This document shows positions 1-8,138 of a stretch of DNA of 64,000 nucleotides, piece by piece. Under the pieces are notes generated by a model. That model did no database searches. It was not told the DNA's origin and saw nothing but the letters and a program-made list of their open reading frames with translations. Both the position numbers and the translations under genes were made by a program. Source of the DNA: Bryobacterales bacterium (lineage in GTDB: Bacteria > Acidobacteriota > Terriglobia > Bryobacterales > UBA6623); contig JAPPMC010000134.1 of the NCBI GenBank assembly GCA_028819235.1, positions 1 through 64,000 of the forward strand, in the 5' to 3' direction. Position 1 is the stretch's first letter. Each line of letters starts with the position of its first letter.

Positions 1-4
1 ATAA

Positions 5-74
5 CGTTATGCGCCCTTGAATCTGGCGGAACTGCTGGTTTTCCCGAGGAAACTGCGGGCAAGGGCGCATAACG
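5..74. repeat. 15-bp perfect inverted repeat (hairpin 1)
   Basis: Bases 5-19 (CGTTATGCGCCCTTG) are the exact reverse complement of bases 60-74, with a 40-base spacer. The same TTATGCGC / GCGCATAA word recurs in the hairpin just downstream, so the two look like parts of one palindromic element, of the REP or small non-autonomous mobile element kind. This is read directly from the sequence; the class of element is inferred. Confidence 0.7.
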
Positions 75-83
75 GCCAAGGGC

Positions 84-127
84 GCATTCCACTTCTTATG
101 CGCCGTTCCGCATAAGAAATGGAATGC
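84..127. repeat. 19-bp stem, 6-base loop hairpin (hairpin 2)
   Basis: Bases 84-102 pair with 109-127 at 18 of 19 positions around a 6-base loop. The stem lies 4 bases beyond the stop codon of the leftward DUF1501 gene, so it could end that operon's transcript or protect its 3' end. There is no T-tract after it on either strand, so it is not a canonical intrinsic terminator. Its arms share the CTTATGCG word with the neighbouring inverted repeat. Confidence 0.7.
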
Positions 128-131
128 GGTC

Positions 132-1520
132 CTACGCCAGCAGCTGGTCAATGACGCGTCCATGCACGTCCGTCAGGCGGAAGTCCCGTCCTTGGTGCTT
201 GAACGTCAGCTTCGTGTGGTCGATGCCGAGCAGATGGAGAGCGGTCGCGTGGAGGTCGTGCACGTGCACCGGGTCTTCAGCCGGCTCGAACCCAAAGTCG
301 TCAGTCGCTCCATGAGTCAGCCCAGGCCGCGTGCCGCCCCCGGCTAGGATCAGCGAGAAGCCGTCCTTGTGGTGGTCGCGCCCGGGGTCTTGCGTGAAGC
401 CTTGCGGGGAGATGGCTTGGGCCATCGGAGTGCGGCCGAACTCCCCGGTCCAGATCACGAGCGTGTCGTCAAGTAACCCGCGTTGCTTCAGGTCGTCGAT
501 CAGGGCGGCGGTCGGTCGGTCCATGATGCGGCACGAGCGCGGCAGTCCGTTTGGCCCGTAGATTGCGCTGTGGTGGTCCCACCCGGCCATCATGATCTGC
601 ACGAATCGCACGCCACGCTCGACCATCCTCCGTGCGAGCAGACACATGTTGGCGTAGCTTGCTCCGCCGGGCTTCGCGCCATAGGCCTCGAGGACGTGCT
701 GCGGCTCATTCTCGAGCTGCATCAGCTCAGGGCCCGACGCCTGCAGCCGGAACGCCATCTCGTACTGCGCAATGCGCGTGGCGATCTCAGGGTCCTGATA
801 GCGCTCGTAAGCCAGCCGGTTGAGAGCGGACACCCCGTCGACCACCCTCGCTTGACGGTCTCGACTGATTCCCTCAGGGTTGGCGAGGTAGTGGACCGGC
901 TCCGCTCCGGAGCGGAACTTGACGCCTTGATGGATGCTGGGCAGGAAGCCACTTCCCCACGCGCTGTTGCCGGCAGTGTTGGCGCCGGTCGCAAGCACGA
1001 CAAAGGTCGGCAGACTATCGCCGAGTGAGCCTAGGCCGTATGAGACCCACGAGCCGAACGTGGGCCTTCCTAGGCGGCCGAATCCGGTGTGGAGAAAGAG
1101 CTCGCCGGCACCGTGGTTGAATTCGTCGGTCTGCATCGAGCGGACCACGGTCAGATCGTCCGCCTGATCCGCCAAGTGAGGAATGAGTTCGGAGAACCAG
1201 GTGCCGGACTCGCCGTGCTGATTGAACTCGTACGGTGACGCCAGTGCCCCCGCGCCCTTGGGCACAAACGCGAATTGCTTGCCCTTCAAGATGCTGTCCG
1301 GCAGAGGCTTGCCCTCGAATTCCGCGAGCATTGGCTTCGGGTCGAGCAAGTCTACCTGTGAAGGCCCGCCGAGCATGTGCAAGAAGATGATGTGCTTGGC
1401 CTTGGCGGAGAAGTGTGGCGCACCGGGTGTGCCGTCGTCCGCCGCTAGAAGCGATTGCAGGGCGATCGATCCGAGGCCGGCGGCGCCGGTCCGCAGGAAC
1501 GCTCTGCGTTGAAGCTGCAT
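132..1520 (-). CDS. DUF1501 domain protein, Tat-exported
   Basis: A 462-residue protein of the DUF1501 family, a secreted group related to the alkaline-phosphatase/sulfatase fold and usually encoded beside DUF1549/DUF1553 proteins. The N-terminus carries a twin-arginine signal (QRRAFLRTGAAG, then a hydrophobic stretch ending near LLAADD). The core has the family hallmarks: FLHMLGGPSQVDLLDPKP near residue 46, the WDHH segment near residue 316 and VIWTGEFGRTPMAQ near residue 358. It lies 5 bases downstream of the DUF1553 gene on the same strand, so the two form one operon. The biochemical role of this family is not established; a periplasmic part in polysaccharide breakdown is often assumed. 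Family assignment is firm, function is not. Confidence 0.93.
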   Translation of the reverse strand: MQLQRRAFLRTGAAGLGSIALQSLLAADDGTPGAPHFSAKAKHIIFLHMLGGPSQVDLLDPKPMLAEFEGKPLPDSILKGKQFAFVPKGAGALASPYEFNQHGESGTWFSELIPHLADQADDLTVVRSMQTDEFNHGAGELFLHTGFGRLGRPTFGSWVSYGLGSLGDSLPTFVVLATGANTAGNSAWGSGFLPSIHQGVKFRSGAEPVHYLANPEGISRDRQARVVDGVSALNRLAYERYQDPEIATRIAQYEMAFRLQASGPELMQLENEPQHVLEAYGAKPGGASYANMCLLARRMVERGVRFVQIMMAGWDHHSAIYGPNGLPRSCRIMDRPTAALIDDLKQRGLLDDTLVIWTGEFGRTPMAQAISPQGFTQDPGRDHHKDGFSLILAGGGTRPGLTHGATDDFGFEPAEDPVHVHDLHATALHLLGIDHTKLTFKHQGRDFRLTDVHGRVIDQLLA

Positions 1521-1525
1521 TGACC

Positions 1526-3973
1526 TCAGCTCTTCGTGATGGCCTCGTCGAGGTTCAGCAGTATTCGTGCAAGCGAGACCCAGGCATCGGATTCGTTCTC
1601 TGAGACTTCGCGGAACCCATTGAGCAGGCGAGTGAGCTCCTCAAGCTCGGCCATGCTGGGCGCACGGGTCACCGCTCGCCGGAAGGCATAAGCGAGCCGA
1701 CTCTTGTCAGACGGCACCTCTAGCCCCGTCACAAGCTCCGCCAATGCGGTGGCTGCCTCGACGTAGGCCGGGTCATTCAGCAAGGTCAAGGCCTGGAGCG
1801 GCGAGTTCGTCCGGTCTCGAATTGCGACGCAAGCTTGTCGCCGGGAAGCGTCGAAAGTGGTGAAGCTGGGGTAGGGAGCCCCCCGGCGCAGGATCGTGTA
1901 GATGCCCCGACGCCTGCGGTCCTCCCCCTTCGAAGTTGGGTAGTTCGGTTCGGCTACGCCGCTGATCTCTCGCCACAGCCCGCTCGGCTGTGCAGGATGG
2001 ACCGGCGGACCGCCCATCTTGGGCGACAGCAGGTCGCTCGCCGCGAGCAGGGAATCGCGAATCGTCTCGGCCGGTAGGCGGAATCGCGGGCCTGACGCCA
2101 AGAGTGCGTTTCTCGGATCTGTTTCCAGCAGCTCGGCTGATCGTCGCGAACTCTGTCGATAGGTCGCGGAGGTCACGATCAGCCGGACAATCTTCTTGAC
2201 AGACCAGCCTCCGTCGACGAACTCCACCGCAAGCCAGTCGAGGAGCTCCGGGTGAGTGGGGGCCTCGCCCCGCCGACCGAAGTCCTCGGCAGAAGCGACG
2301 ATCCCGCGGCCAAACACCTCCGCCCAGAGGCGATTGACGGTCACCCGAGCCGTCAGCGGATTCTCGGCAGAGGTGATCCACTTGGCCAATCCGAGGCGGT
2401 TGCGAGGCAGGTCTGGGTCCAAGGCGTGCAGCGCCGCTGGCGTTCCGGGCTTGACCACGTTCCCATGCGTCCCGATCTGGCCGCGCTCTAGTAGGTGGGT
2501 CTGGACCGGACCCGGCTTGTCGGCCATGATCAGCGTTGTCGGCGGCGCCAAGGCTTTCGCCTGTGCGGCAAGGTCCCGTAGGTCCTTTCGAAGTTCGACA
2601 ACTTCAGGCCGCTTGTTGAGGAAGGCGTCCCGGATCGCGTTGTGGTCCGACTCCGTGCGCTCGTCAACCGGCTTGGCCAAGGCGCTCTTGACGTTCGGGC
2701 GCAGGTCGCGACTGGTCGACTGTCGATCCGTCCATTCCGGCAGGTCTGCGATCGCTTCGAACTCCGCCTGGTTGATCACCATCTTGAGGTATTCGTGCTG
2801 GGCTGTGACGGCGGAATATCGCGCCCGACGACGCACGGAAACGGGCAGCTCGATCTGGGCGCCCACGTAAGACTTCCGCGTGTTGCCCCCGCCGCGCAAG
2901 ACGGTCTCGTCCACTCCCCGGTCGAAGTACGCGTAGAAGCGGTAGTATTCCTGGATCGTGAAAGGGTCGTACTTGTGCGTGTGGCACTGCGCACAGCCGA
3001 GCGTCGCCCCGAGCCACACCGTCGCGGTGGTATTGACCCGGTCGACGAGCATGGCGTTGCGGACCTCGTCGATCTTCGATCCCCCTGATCCGTTCATTGG
3101 CGTGTTGCGGTTAAAGCCGGTCGCGATCAGTTGTTGCAAGGAAGGTGCTTCGAGAAGGTCCCCCGCCAGCTGCTCGACCGTGAACTGGTCAAACGGCATG
3201 TCGTCGTTGAATGCTCGGATGACCCAGTCCCGGTATGGCCAGATCTCGCGGAGATCGTCATGCTGATACCCATTGGAGTCGGCATAGCGGGCGAGGTCGA
3301 GCCAGTGCCGTGCCCAGTGCTCGCCGTATTGAGGCGACGCGAGCAGCTCTTCCGCCTTTTCCCGGTAAGCTCTGTCCGTTGGCCTAGCGAGAAAGTCTTC
3401 GATCTGCTCGGGCGTCGGCGGAATTCCGGTCAGGTCAAGGTAAAGCCGCCGCATCAGCACAGCGGGCCCGGCTTCGACGGAAGGCTTCAGTCCCGCTGCG
3501 TCGAGCTTGTTCAGGACGAAGAGGTCGATTGGATTGCGCACCCATTCCGGGTTGGAGACGGCAGGCAGTTGCGGACGCTCGGGCTTCTCGTAGGCCCAGT
3601 GGCGCTCGTAGTTCGCTCCCGCGGCGATCCATTGTTCCAAGAGCTTGATCTGCCCGTCATCCAGAGGCTCCCCTCCGAGCGGCATCCTGCGCACCGGATC
3701 CTCCGACTTTACGCGCGCGATCAGTTCGCTCGCCTGCGGGGCCCCTGGTTCAATTGCTCTCTTTCCTCGGCGCTCTTGAACGGCTCCTGCGTACTCATCG
3801 AGCCGCAAGCCGATCGCCCGGGCCTGCTCATCGGGGCCATGGCAGCTGAAGCACCGCTCAGAGAGGATCGGCCGGATGTCTAGAGAGAAATCGACGGTCG
3901 TTCTGTCGTCTGGAATGCCCGAGGGCGCCAGCAATGCCGCCAGCCCAGCTAGCCGCAGAGACTGGATGCCCAT
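1526..3973 (-). CDS. PSCyt1/DUF1549/DUF1553 cytochrome-like secreted protein
   Basis: A multidomain exported protein of about 815 residues. I take the ATG at 3973 because the signal-like segment GLAALLAPSG follows it directly; the frame is open back to 4012. Order of domains: planctomycete-type cytochrome c segment (PSCyt1) with a heme-binding CFSCH motif about 40 residues from the start; DUF1549 with the LDLTGIPPTPEQ signature and HWLDLARYADSNGYQHD; a second CxxCH (CAQCHTHKYDPF); then DUF1553 with NPLTARVTVNRLWAEVFGRG and the long C-terminal region. Two CxxCH motifs suggest heme binding and redox function in the periplasm. It is the first gene of an operon with the DUF1501 gene. Such pairs are abundant in Planctomycetota and present in some Acidobacteriota; the substrate is unknown. 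Confidence 0.93.
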   Translation of the reverse strand: MGIQSLRLAGLAALLAPSGIPDDRTTVDFSLDIRPILSERCFSCHGPDEQARAIGLRLDEYAGAVQERRGKRAIEPGAPQASELIARVKSEDPVRRMPLGGEPLDDGQIKLLEQWIAAGANYERHWAYEKPERPQLPAVSNPEWVRNPIDLFVLNKLDAAGLKPSVEAGPAVLMRRLYLDLTGIPPTPEQIEDFLARPTDRAYREKAEELLASPQYGEHWARHWLDLARYADSNGYQHDDLREIWPYRDWVIRAFNDDMPFDQFTVEQLAGDLLEAPSLQQLIATGFNRNTPMNGSGGSKIDEVRNAMLVDRVNTTATVWLGATLGCAQCHTHKYDPFTIQEYYRFYAYFDRGVDETVLRGGGNTRKSYVGAQIELPVSVRRRARYSAVTAQHEYLKMVINQAEFEAIADLPEWTDRQSTSRDLRPNVKSALAKPVDERTESDHNAIRDAFLNKRPEVVELRKDLRDLAAQAKALAPPTTLIMADKPGPVQTHLLERGQIGTHGNVVKPGTPAALHALDPDLPRNRLGLAKWITSAENPLTARVTVNRLWAEVFGRGIVASAEDFGRRGEAPTHPELLDWLAVEFVDGGWSVKKIVRLIVTSATYRQSSRRSAELLETDPRNALLASGPRFRLPAETIRDSLLAASDLLSPKMGGPPVHPAQPSGLWREISGVAEPNYPTSKGEDRRRRGIYTILRRGAPYPSFTTFDASRRQACVAIRDRTNSPLQALTLLNDPAYVEAATALAELVTGLEVPSDKSRLAYAFRRAVTRAPSMAELEELTRLLNGFREVSENESDAWVSLARILLNLDEAITKS

Positions 3974-4012
3974 GTACAGTCGAATCCCTCGCTCGGTCGT
4001 GGGGCAGGGCAC

Positions 4013-4917
4013 GGGTCAGCGTCTCTCAACCCTTGGCTTGTAGAGGTCGTGAAAGCTATTCAGATACAGACGACCCCAGAGGCAGACACATCATACCGTC
4101 CACTAGTGCCGGGAAGTGACAGTGATGTCTAGGACGATCTAGGTGTCGGGCATGTCCTATCGAGGTTCTTGAGGAGTGGTCAAGAGGGTCGCCCCGAGTG
4201 CAGTGGCGACCTTGAACGTATGGGCGACGATTCGTGGGCGCAAGCTGTGCCGGGCCGTCGGCCCCCGCCAGCCGACTCAAACCGCATTCCGCAGCGTCCG
4301 CCTTGACACCGACCACATGCTTGAAGGGGCGCAGGCTGTCCCACTGCTCACTGTCATCGAGCGAAGGCGCTTCGTCGTGCGCGAGTTCTCGGATGCTCTC
4401 CGGTGCACAGGCGGCCGTCAGGCGGCCCTTCCGCACCGCGGCTTTAGCGCGGCCTCCGGTTCGCCGCCGGATCCCGCTTCCCACGTCGACTCCCCATGCA
4501 CGCCTCTCCGCAGTTCGTACTTGGCACGACGCCAGCAGTCCCGACCCGTCCAGCCTCAATCGTTGCAGCCCGATTCGCATTTCCGCCGGCCGAAGCTGGA
4601 GCAGGCCATTTCAGCGCCCCGCTGGTGGGCTTTGCTCAACCTCGACCGCAAGGTGAAGTCAATGTCGCTAGGCCTGAGTTGGCAAAGCAGACGAGGGGCC
4701 AGATCCAGCCGCCCGCACATGCTAGACTTCTCGGATCATTGATGTCCCTGTCCAATGCGACCAATGCGGATTGAGAGAAATCCTATGTCGCTTGGAGAAC
4801 ACGATCGTCGAGCAGGTGCTTCGGTCGAGAAGGTCAGCCGATGCACGATCCGTCATCATGGGGGTGTACTGATGGCGCATTTTCCCCAGATTGTCGCCGC
4901 GGACCGGAGGTGAAGGA
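4013..4917. other. Intergenic region, about 0.9 kb, no gene recognised
   Basis: Frames of 140-190 codons run through here on both strands (for example 4056-4580 minus and 4176-4742 plus), but their translations are Arg/Pro/Ser-rich with no family resemblance, as expected from GC-rich non-coding DNA. The right end carries the ribosome-binding site of the carbonic anhydrase gene. Confidence 0.5.
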
Positions 4918-5619
4918 GTGACCGACTACAGAGGTTCGGCCCGGAGCGTGCTCGATGGGACTCGTTTCTTGGCCCTCGCAGCCATTGCCGCTTGCGCCAC
5001 TATGCCGGTAGCCGCTCAGGTGACCGAGGAACGCCCTTCCGCGCGAAGCGTCGCCGCCGATTCCACACTTGTATCTCGGTCCCGTCCTCTCAAGTTCGCC
5101 GAAATGTCCCAAGGCCAGGCTCCTGACCGGTTGTTCATCACCTGCTCGGACTCGCGCCTGATCCCATCCCAGATCACCGACACCGGGATCGGCGAACTGT
5201 TTGTCATCCGCAATGCGGGGAATATCGTACCTCCGTTTGACGCTCGCCTAGAGGGAGTGAGCGCCACTGTTGAGTACGCCGTGGCCGTGCTTGAAGTGCC
5301 CACTGTTGTCGTCTGCGGCCATACGCGGTGCGGCGCGATGAAGGCTGCATTGGATCCGACGGGCCTCGAAGCAGTTCCGAACGTCGCAAACTGGATCAAG
5401 TTTGTCGAACCTGCGAGATTGGCGCTTGACGAGTTACATCCCCATGTCGGACCGGTCGAGCGCTGGAACCGGATCGTCGAGCTGAACGTCTTGCAGCAGC
5501 TCGCCAACCTGAGGACGCATCCTTGGGTCGCGGCCCGTACCGCCAGCGGCCGCCTTCGGCTTGAAGGTTGGGTATTCGAGCTTGAGAGCCATCAGTTACG
5601 CCTCCTGCCCCAGCCATGA
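4918..5619 (+). CDS. Beta-class carbonic anhydrase with N-terminal signal peptide
   Basis: Reversible hydration of CO2 to bicarbonate. The zinc-site signature is complete: CSDSR (first Cys ligand and the Asp-Arg dyad) followed by CGHTRCGAMKA (His and second Cys ligands). The stretch RNAGNIVPP with VEYAVAVL between them is typical of beta-CAs, close to the domain fused to SulP-type transporters. The GTG at 4918 is chosen because GGAGG at 4906-4910 sits 7 bases before it; the frame also has a TTG at 4891 without such a site. The first 35 residues of the 233 look like a Sec signal (LALAAIAACATMPVAAQ), so the enzyme may act in the periplasm, which is less usual for this class. It stands alone, with no transporter gene beside it. 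Confidence 0.9.
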   Translation: MTDYRGSARSVLDGTRFLALAAIAACATMPVAAQVTEERPSARSVAADSTLVSRSRPLKFAEMSQGQAPDRLFITCSDSRLIPSQITDTGIGELFVIRNAGNIVPPFDARLEGVSATVEYAVAVLEVPTVVVCGHTRCGAMKAALDPTGLEAVPNVANWIKFVEPARLALDELHPHVGPVERWNRIVELNVLQQLANLRTHPWVAARTASGRLRLEGWVFELESHQLRLLPQP

Positions 5620-5895
5620 GTGTGCGTGGTGGAATTCCGTTGCCCTGGCTCGGGGCAGGACTTCTGTGTCACTTGGTCGTCATTCCGCAACGGCGTTGCA
5701 ACCAACGTCCAGTCCGGCAGGAGCGCGCTCGCCGCATTGAAGGCGTACCCGGCCCAGACGTCATCGCTGCCGAGTCGCGCCTGACAGAGGACTGCGCTCT
5801 GTACGAGCCAAACTGAGGGTCACCGTTCGATGGAGGTGTGGTGAGGGACACCGACTCCTCGCGTGTAATGTCGCGCAGGGTTGGCCGGAATCGCT

Positions 5896-6669
5896 TCAGC
5901 TGTCGTCCGTCCGTTGCAGGCCGGCACGGCCCAGCATTGCCTCAATTGCGGCCAGTCGCGCCTCAGTAGCCTTACGCGCCGCCGCTTCCCCCTCAGCCTT
6001 GTGCTCGACCGCTCGTCGGGCCGCCTCCTCCTTCGCATCAATCACTTCCCCAGCCCGGATGGAGTCCGTCCCGCTCCGTGCGTCCCGCTCCCGCAGAAAC
6101 GCCCCTTCGGGCCGCAACGACACCCCCAGCACGGCGCTCCGCACGGCCCCGGGCAATCCGACCGCCGGCCGCAGCCGCCGGTAGCCCGACTCCCCGAGCT
6201 CGTAGCCCACCAGCCGCGGCCCCGGTTGCCTCGCGTCCGGCTGGTACAGGAAGTACTCCCGGACCCCGATTCTCTCGTAAAGAGACCTCTTCGTCTCCCG
6301 GTTGCGCACCTCGCTTGACGCCGAGATCACCTCCATCGCGTAGTCCGGCGGCTTGCCCTCCTCCCACAGCTTGTAGGTCCCACGATCCCCCAAGTCGTGG
6401 TCCAGCACGACGATCACGTCCAGGGCCACGAACTTGCCCGCACGCTTTTCCCGCACCCGCCGCTCGTCGGCCTGCCCATCCGCGCAGTAAAGGAACATGT
6501 CGCCTTCCACCACCACGTCCCGCCGGTGCCGGAAATGCTGCTTAAGGTTGTTGCGCAACTCCACGATGGCGTTGGCCTGCAAGGGGTTCTCGGGCAAGAA
6601 TCGACCGTCCGAATCGGGGTACTCCAGAGGCGCGGGTACGCGGTACCGCCGTGTCGGCTCGACCGCCAC
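5896..6669 (-). CDS. Uma2-family (DUF820) endonuclease-like protein
   Basis: A 257-residue protein of the Uma2/DUF820 family, predicted from its PD-(D/E)XK-type fold to be a nuclease, although no biological role has been shown for most members. Visible landmarks are PENPLQANAI, the acidic pair in ALDVIVVLDHD, PDYAMEVISASS (the central strand with the conserved Glu), the basic RNRETKRSLYERIGVREYFLYQP segment with the family's K..LY...GV.EY pattern, and a C-terminal Ala/Glu/Arg-rich helix of about 60 residues likely to form a coiled coil. Start is GTG at 6669; TAGCCT lies six bases upstream of it, and no Shine-Dalgarno site is obvious. It is a single gene with no partner. Confidence 0.88.
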   Translation of the reverse strand: MAVEPTRRYRVPAPLEYPDSDGRFLPENPLQANAIVELRNNLKQHFRHRRDVVVEGDMFLYCADGQADERRVREKRAGKFVALDVIVVLDHDLGDRGTYKLWEEGKPPDYAMEVISASSEVRNRETKRSLYERIGVREYFLYQPDARQPGPRLVGYELGESGYRRLRPAVGLPGAVRSAVLGVSLRPEGAFLRERDARSGTDSIRAGEVIDAKEEAARRAVEHKAEGEAAARKATEARLAAIEAMLGRAGLQRTDDS

Positions 6670-7382
6670 GGCGGCAGGCTAGCACGGGCAAGAACAGATT
6701 CTCGAGCCGGGGAGCCGCGGGATTGCAGGGAAGCGCCCGAGGTAAGGTTTGCGAACAGAAGGCCAGTGCGGGCCTGTCTGGGGTCAGCCTACCCCTCTTC
6801 CTTACGTCTCGCCGGAACGCTTACGGTTGAGGAATTCGCCTATTCGGCCGCAAGCTTGTTCAGGGACTCAAATCGTTGGCTCGTGACCCGGCGGTATGCG
6901 GCCTTAACTGCATTGAAAAGGACGATGGAGTTCCGAGATTGGCGTTTCATCGACCGGTTCGCGAACCGAGTCTAGGATCCGCCGATTCGCATTGCGGACC
7001 GTTTCAACCAGATTCCCGTTAGGTTCGCCGTCGATGTTGAAGAAGATGCAGGGCTCTCATCAGAATTGCCGATTCTAGGATCGACCGCGGCCATCTTCGC
7101 TCGCAGAGCTGGCCTACGGCGACGGTGGGCACTTTCAAATCGGTCATGGACCGCCCGGGCCGCAACATCTCAACGTGCGGCTCGCCAGTCTCTTTCGAGC
7201 TTGCAGACCGTAGCCGCTCCCGCCCGTTCACCCACTGGCGACGAGGGTAAGAGTTCGTTCGTTGAGCAGAATCCCCTACCACACTGATTTCCTTCTCCGT
7301 TGCGGCAGCCACCAGCGGGCCTAGTGCGCGGTCCACCTAGTCGCGCGGGCGTGACCGGTTACCGCAGGCGCGAGCGCGCCGA
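6670..7382. other. Intergenic region, about 0.7 kb, no gene recognised
   Basis: No convincing coding frame. The end of one plus-strand frame (about 6824-6975) has somewhat protein-like composition but matches no family I know. The right end leads into the purQ promoter. Confidence 0.45.
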
Positions 7383-7410
7383 CTGGACACGCCCCTCCCG
7401 GTGATACAAT
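7383..7410 (+). promoter_or_regulatory. Likely promoter of purQLF
   Basis: CTGGAC at 7383-7388 and TACAAT at 7405-7410 are 16 bases apart, a sigma70-like arrangement, and would start transcription about 30 bases before purQ. No strong Shine-Dalgarno site precedes the purQ ATG. Confidence 0.45.
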
Positions 7411-7445
7411 GACCCCTCCGGCGAGACGCCCCTCGTCTACCGTCG

Positions 7446-8138
7446 ATGAAGTTCGGCGTCGTCATCTTTCCCGGTTCGAACTGCGACCACGACGCCCTGT
7501 ACGCGCTGAGCTGCAATTTGGGGCACGAGGCGATCGAGATCTGGCACGAGTCCGAGGAATTGGGGGGTGCCGACGCGGTCTTCCTGCCAGGTGGCTTCTC
7601 CTACGGCGATTACCTGCGTTGCGGTGCGCTTGCGCGCTTTTCCCCAGTCATCCGCCCGCTTCGCCGATTCGCGTCAAACGGCGGGCTGGTGATCGGCGTG
7701 TGCAACGGATTCCAAATCCTGTGCGAGGCAGGGCTGCTCGACGGCGCGTTGCTCCGGAACCGAGATCTGCGCTTCATCTGCCGCACCGTCGAGATCGTGC
7801 CCGGAACGCGGGCCTCCGCGTTCACGTCGCATTGCCCGTCCGAGCGTCCCCTGCGCATTCCCATCGCGCACGGCGAAGGCTGCTACTTCGCGAATGAGTC
7901 TGTGTTGGATCGGCTTGAGAAGGAGGACCGGATCGCATTCCGATACTCGGGAGCCAACCCGAACGGATCGGCAAGAGGGATCGCCGGGGTGCTCAGCGAG
8001 GGACGCAATGTCCTCGGGATGATGCCGCACCCGGAGCGTGCCTGCGACGAAGCGGTGGGCTCTACCGACGGGATAGCCGTGTTCAGATCGATGGCCGCCG
8101 CTTTTGCAAAGTCGCAAGTCGTCCCCGATGCTGCCTGA
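7446..8138 (+). CDS. purQ: Phosphoribosylformylglycinamidine synthase subunit PurQ
   Basis: The glutaminase subunit of FGAM synthase, supplying ammonia to PurL in step four of de novo purine synthesis. The 230-residue length is usual. The class I amidotransferase triad is intact: Cys86 in GVCNGFQIL, and His195 and Glu197 in [10 protein letters not shown]. The N-terminal [14 protein letters not shown] and [14 protein letters not shown] segments are diagnostic for PurQ. It overlaps purL by 11 bases (purL ATG at 8128), so the two are translationally coupled. A purS gene, whose small product bridges PurQ and the small type of PurL, is not seen upstream or between the genes. Confidence 0.97.
   Translation: MKFGVVIFPGSNCDHDALYALSCNLGHEAIEIWHESEELGGADAVFLPGGFSYGDYLRCGALARFSPVIRPLRRFASNGGLVIGVCNGFQILCEAGLLDGALLRNRDLRFICRTVEIVPGTRASAFTSHCPSERPLRIPIAHGEGCYFANESVLDRLEKEDRIAFRYSGANPNGSARGIAGVLSEGRNVLGMMPHPERACDEAVGSTDGIAVFRSMAAAFAKSQVVPDAA

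Noticed and set aside
4056-4742. Long overlapping frames on both strands between the DUF1553 and carbonic anhydrase genes
   Set aside because: Translations are low-complexity and Arg/Pro/Ser-rich, with no ribosome-binding site or family motif.
7409-7897. Plus-strand frame of 162 codons overlapping purQ
   Set aside because: It is a shifted-frame shadow of purQ; its Arg-rich translation has no motif, while the purQ frame is complete.
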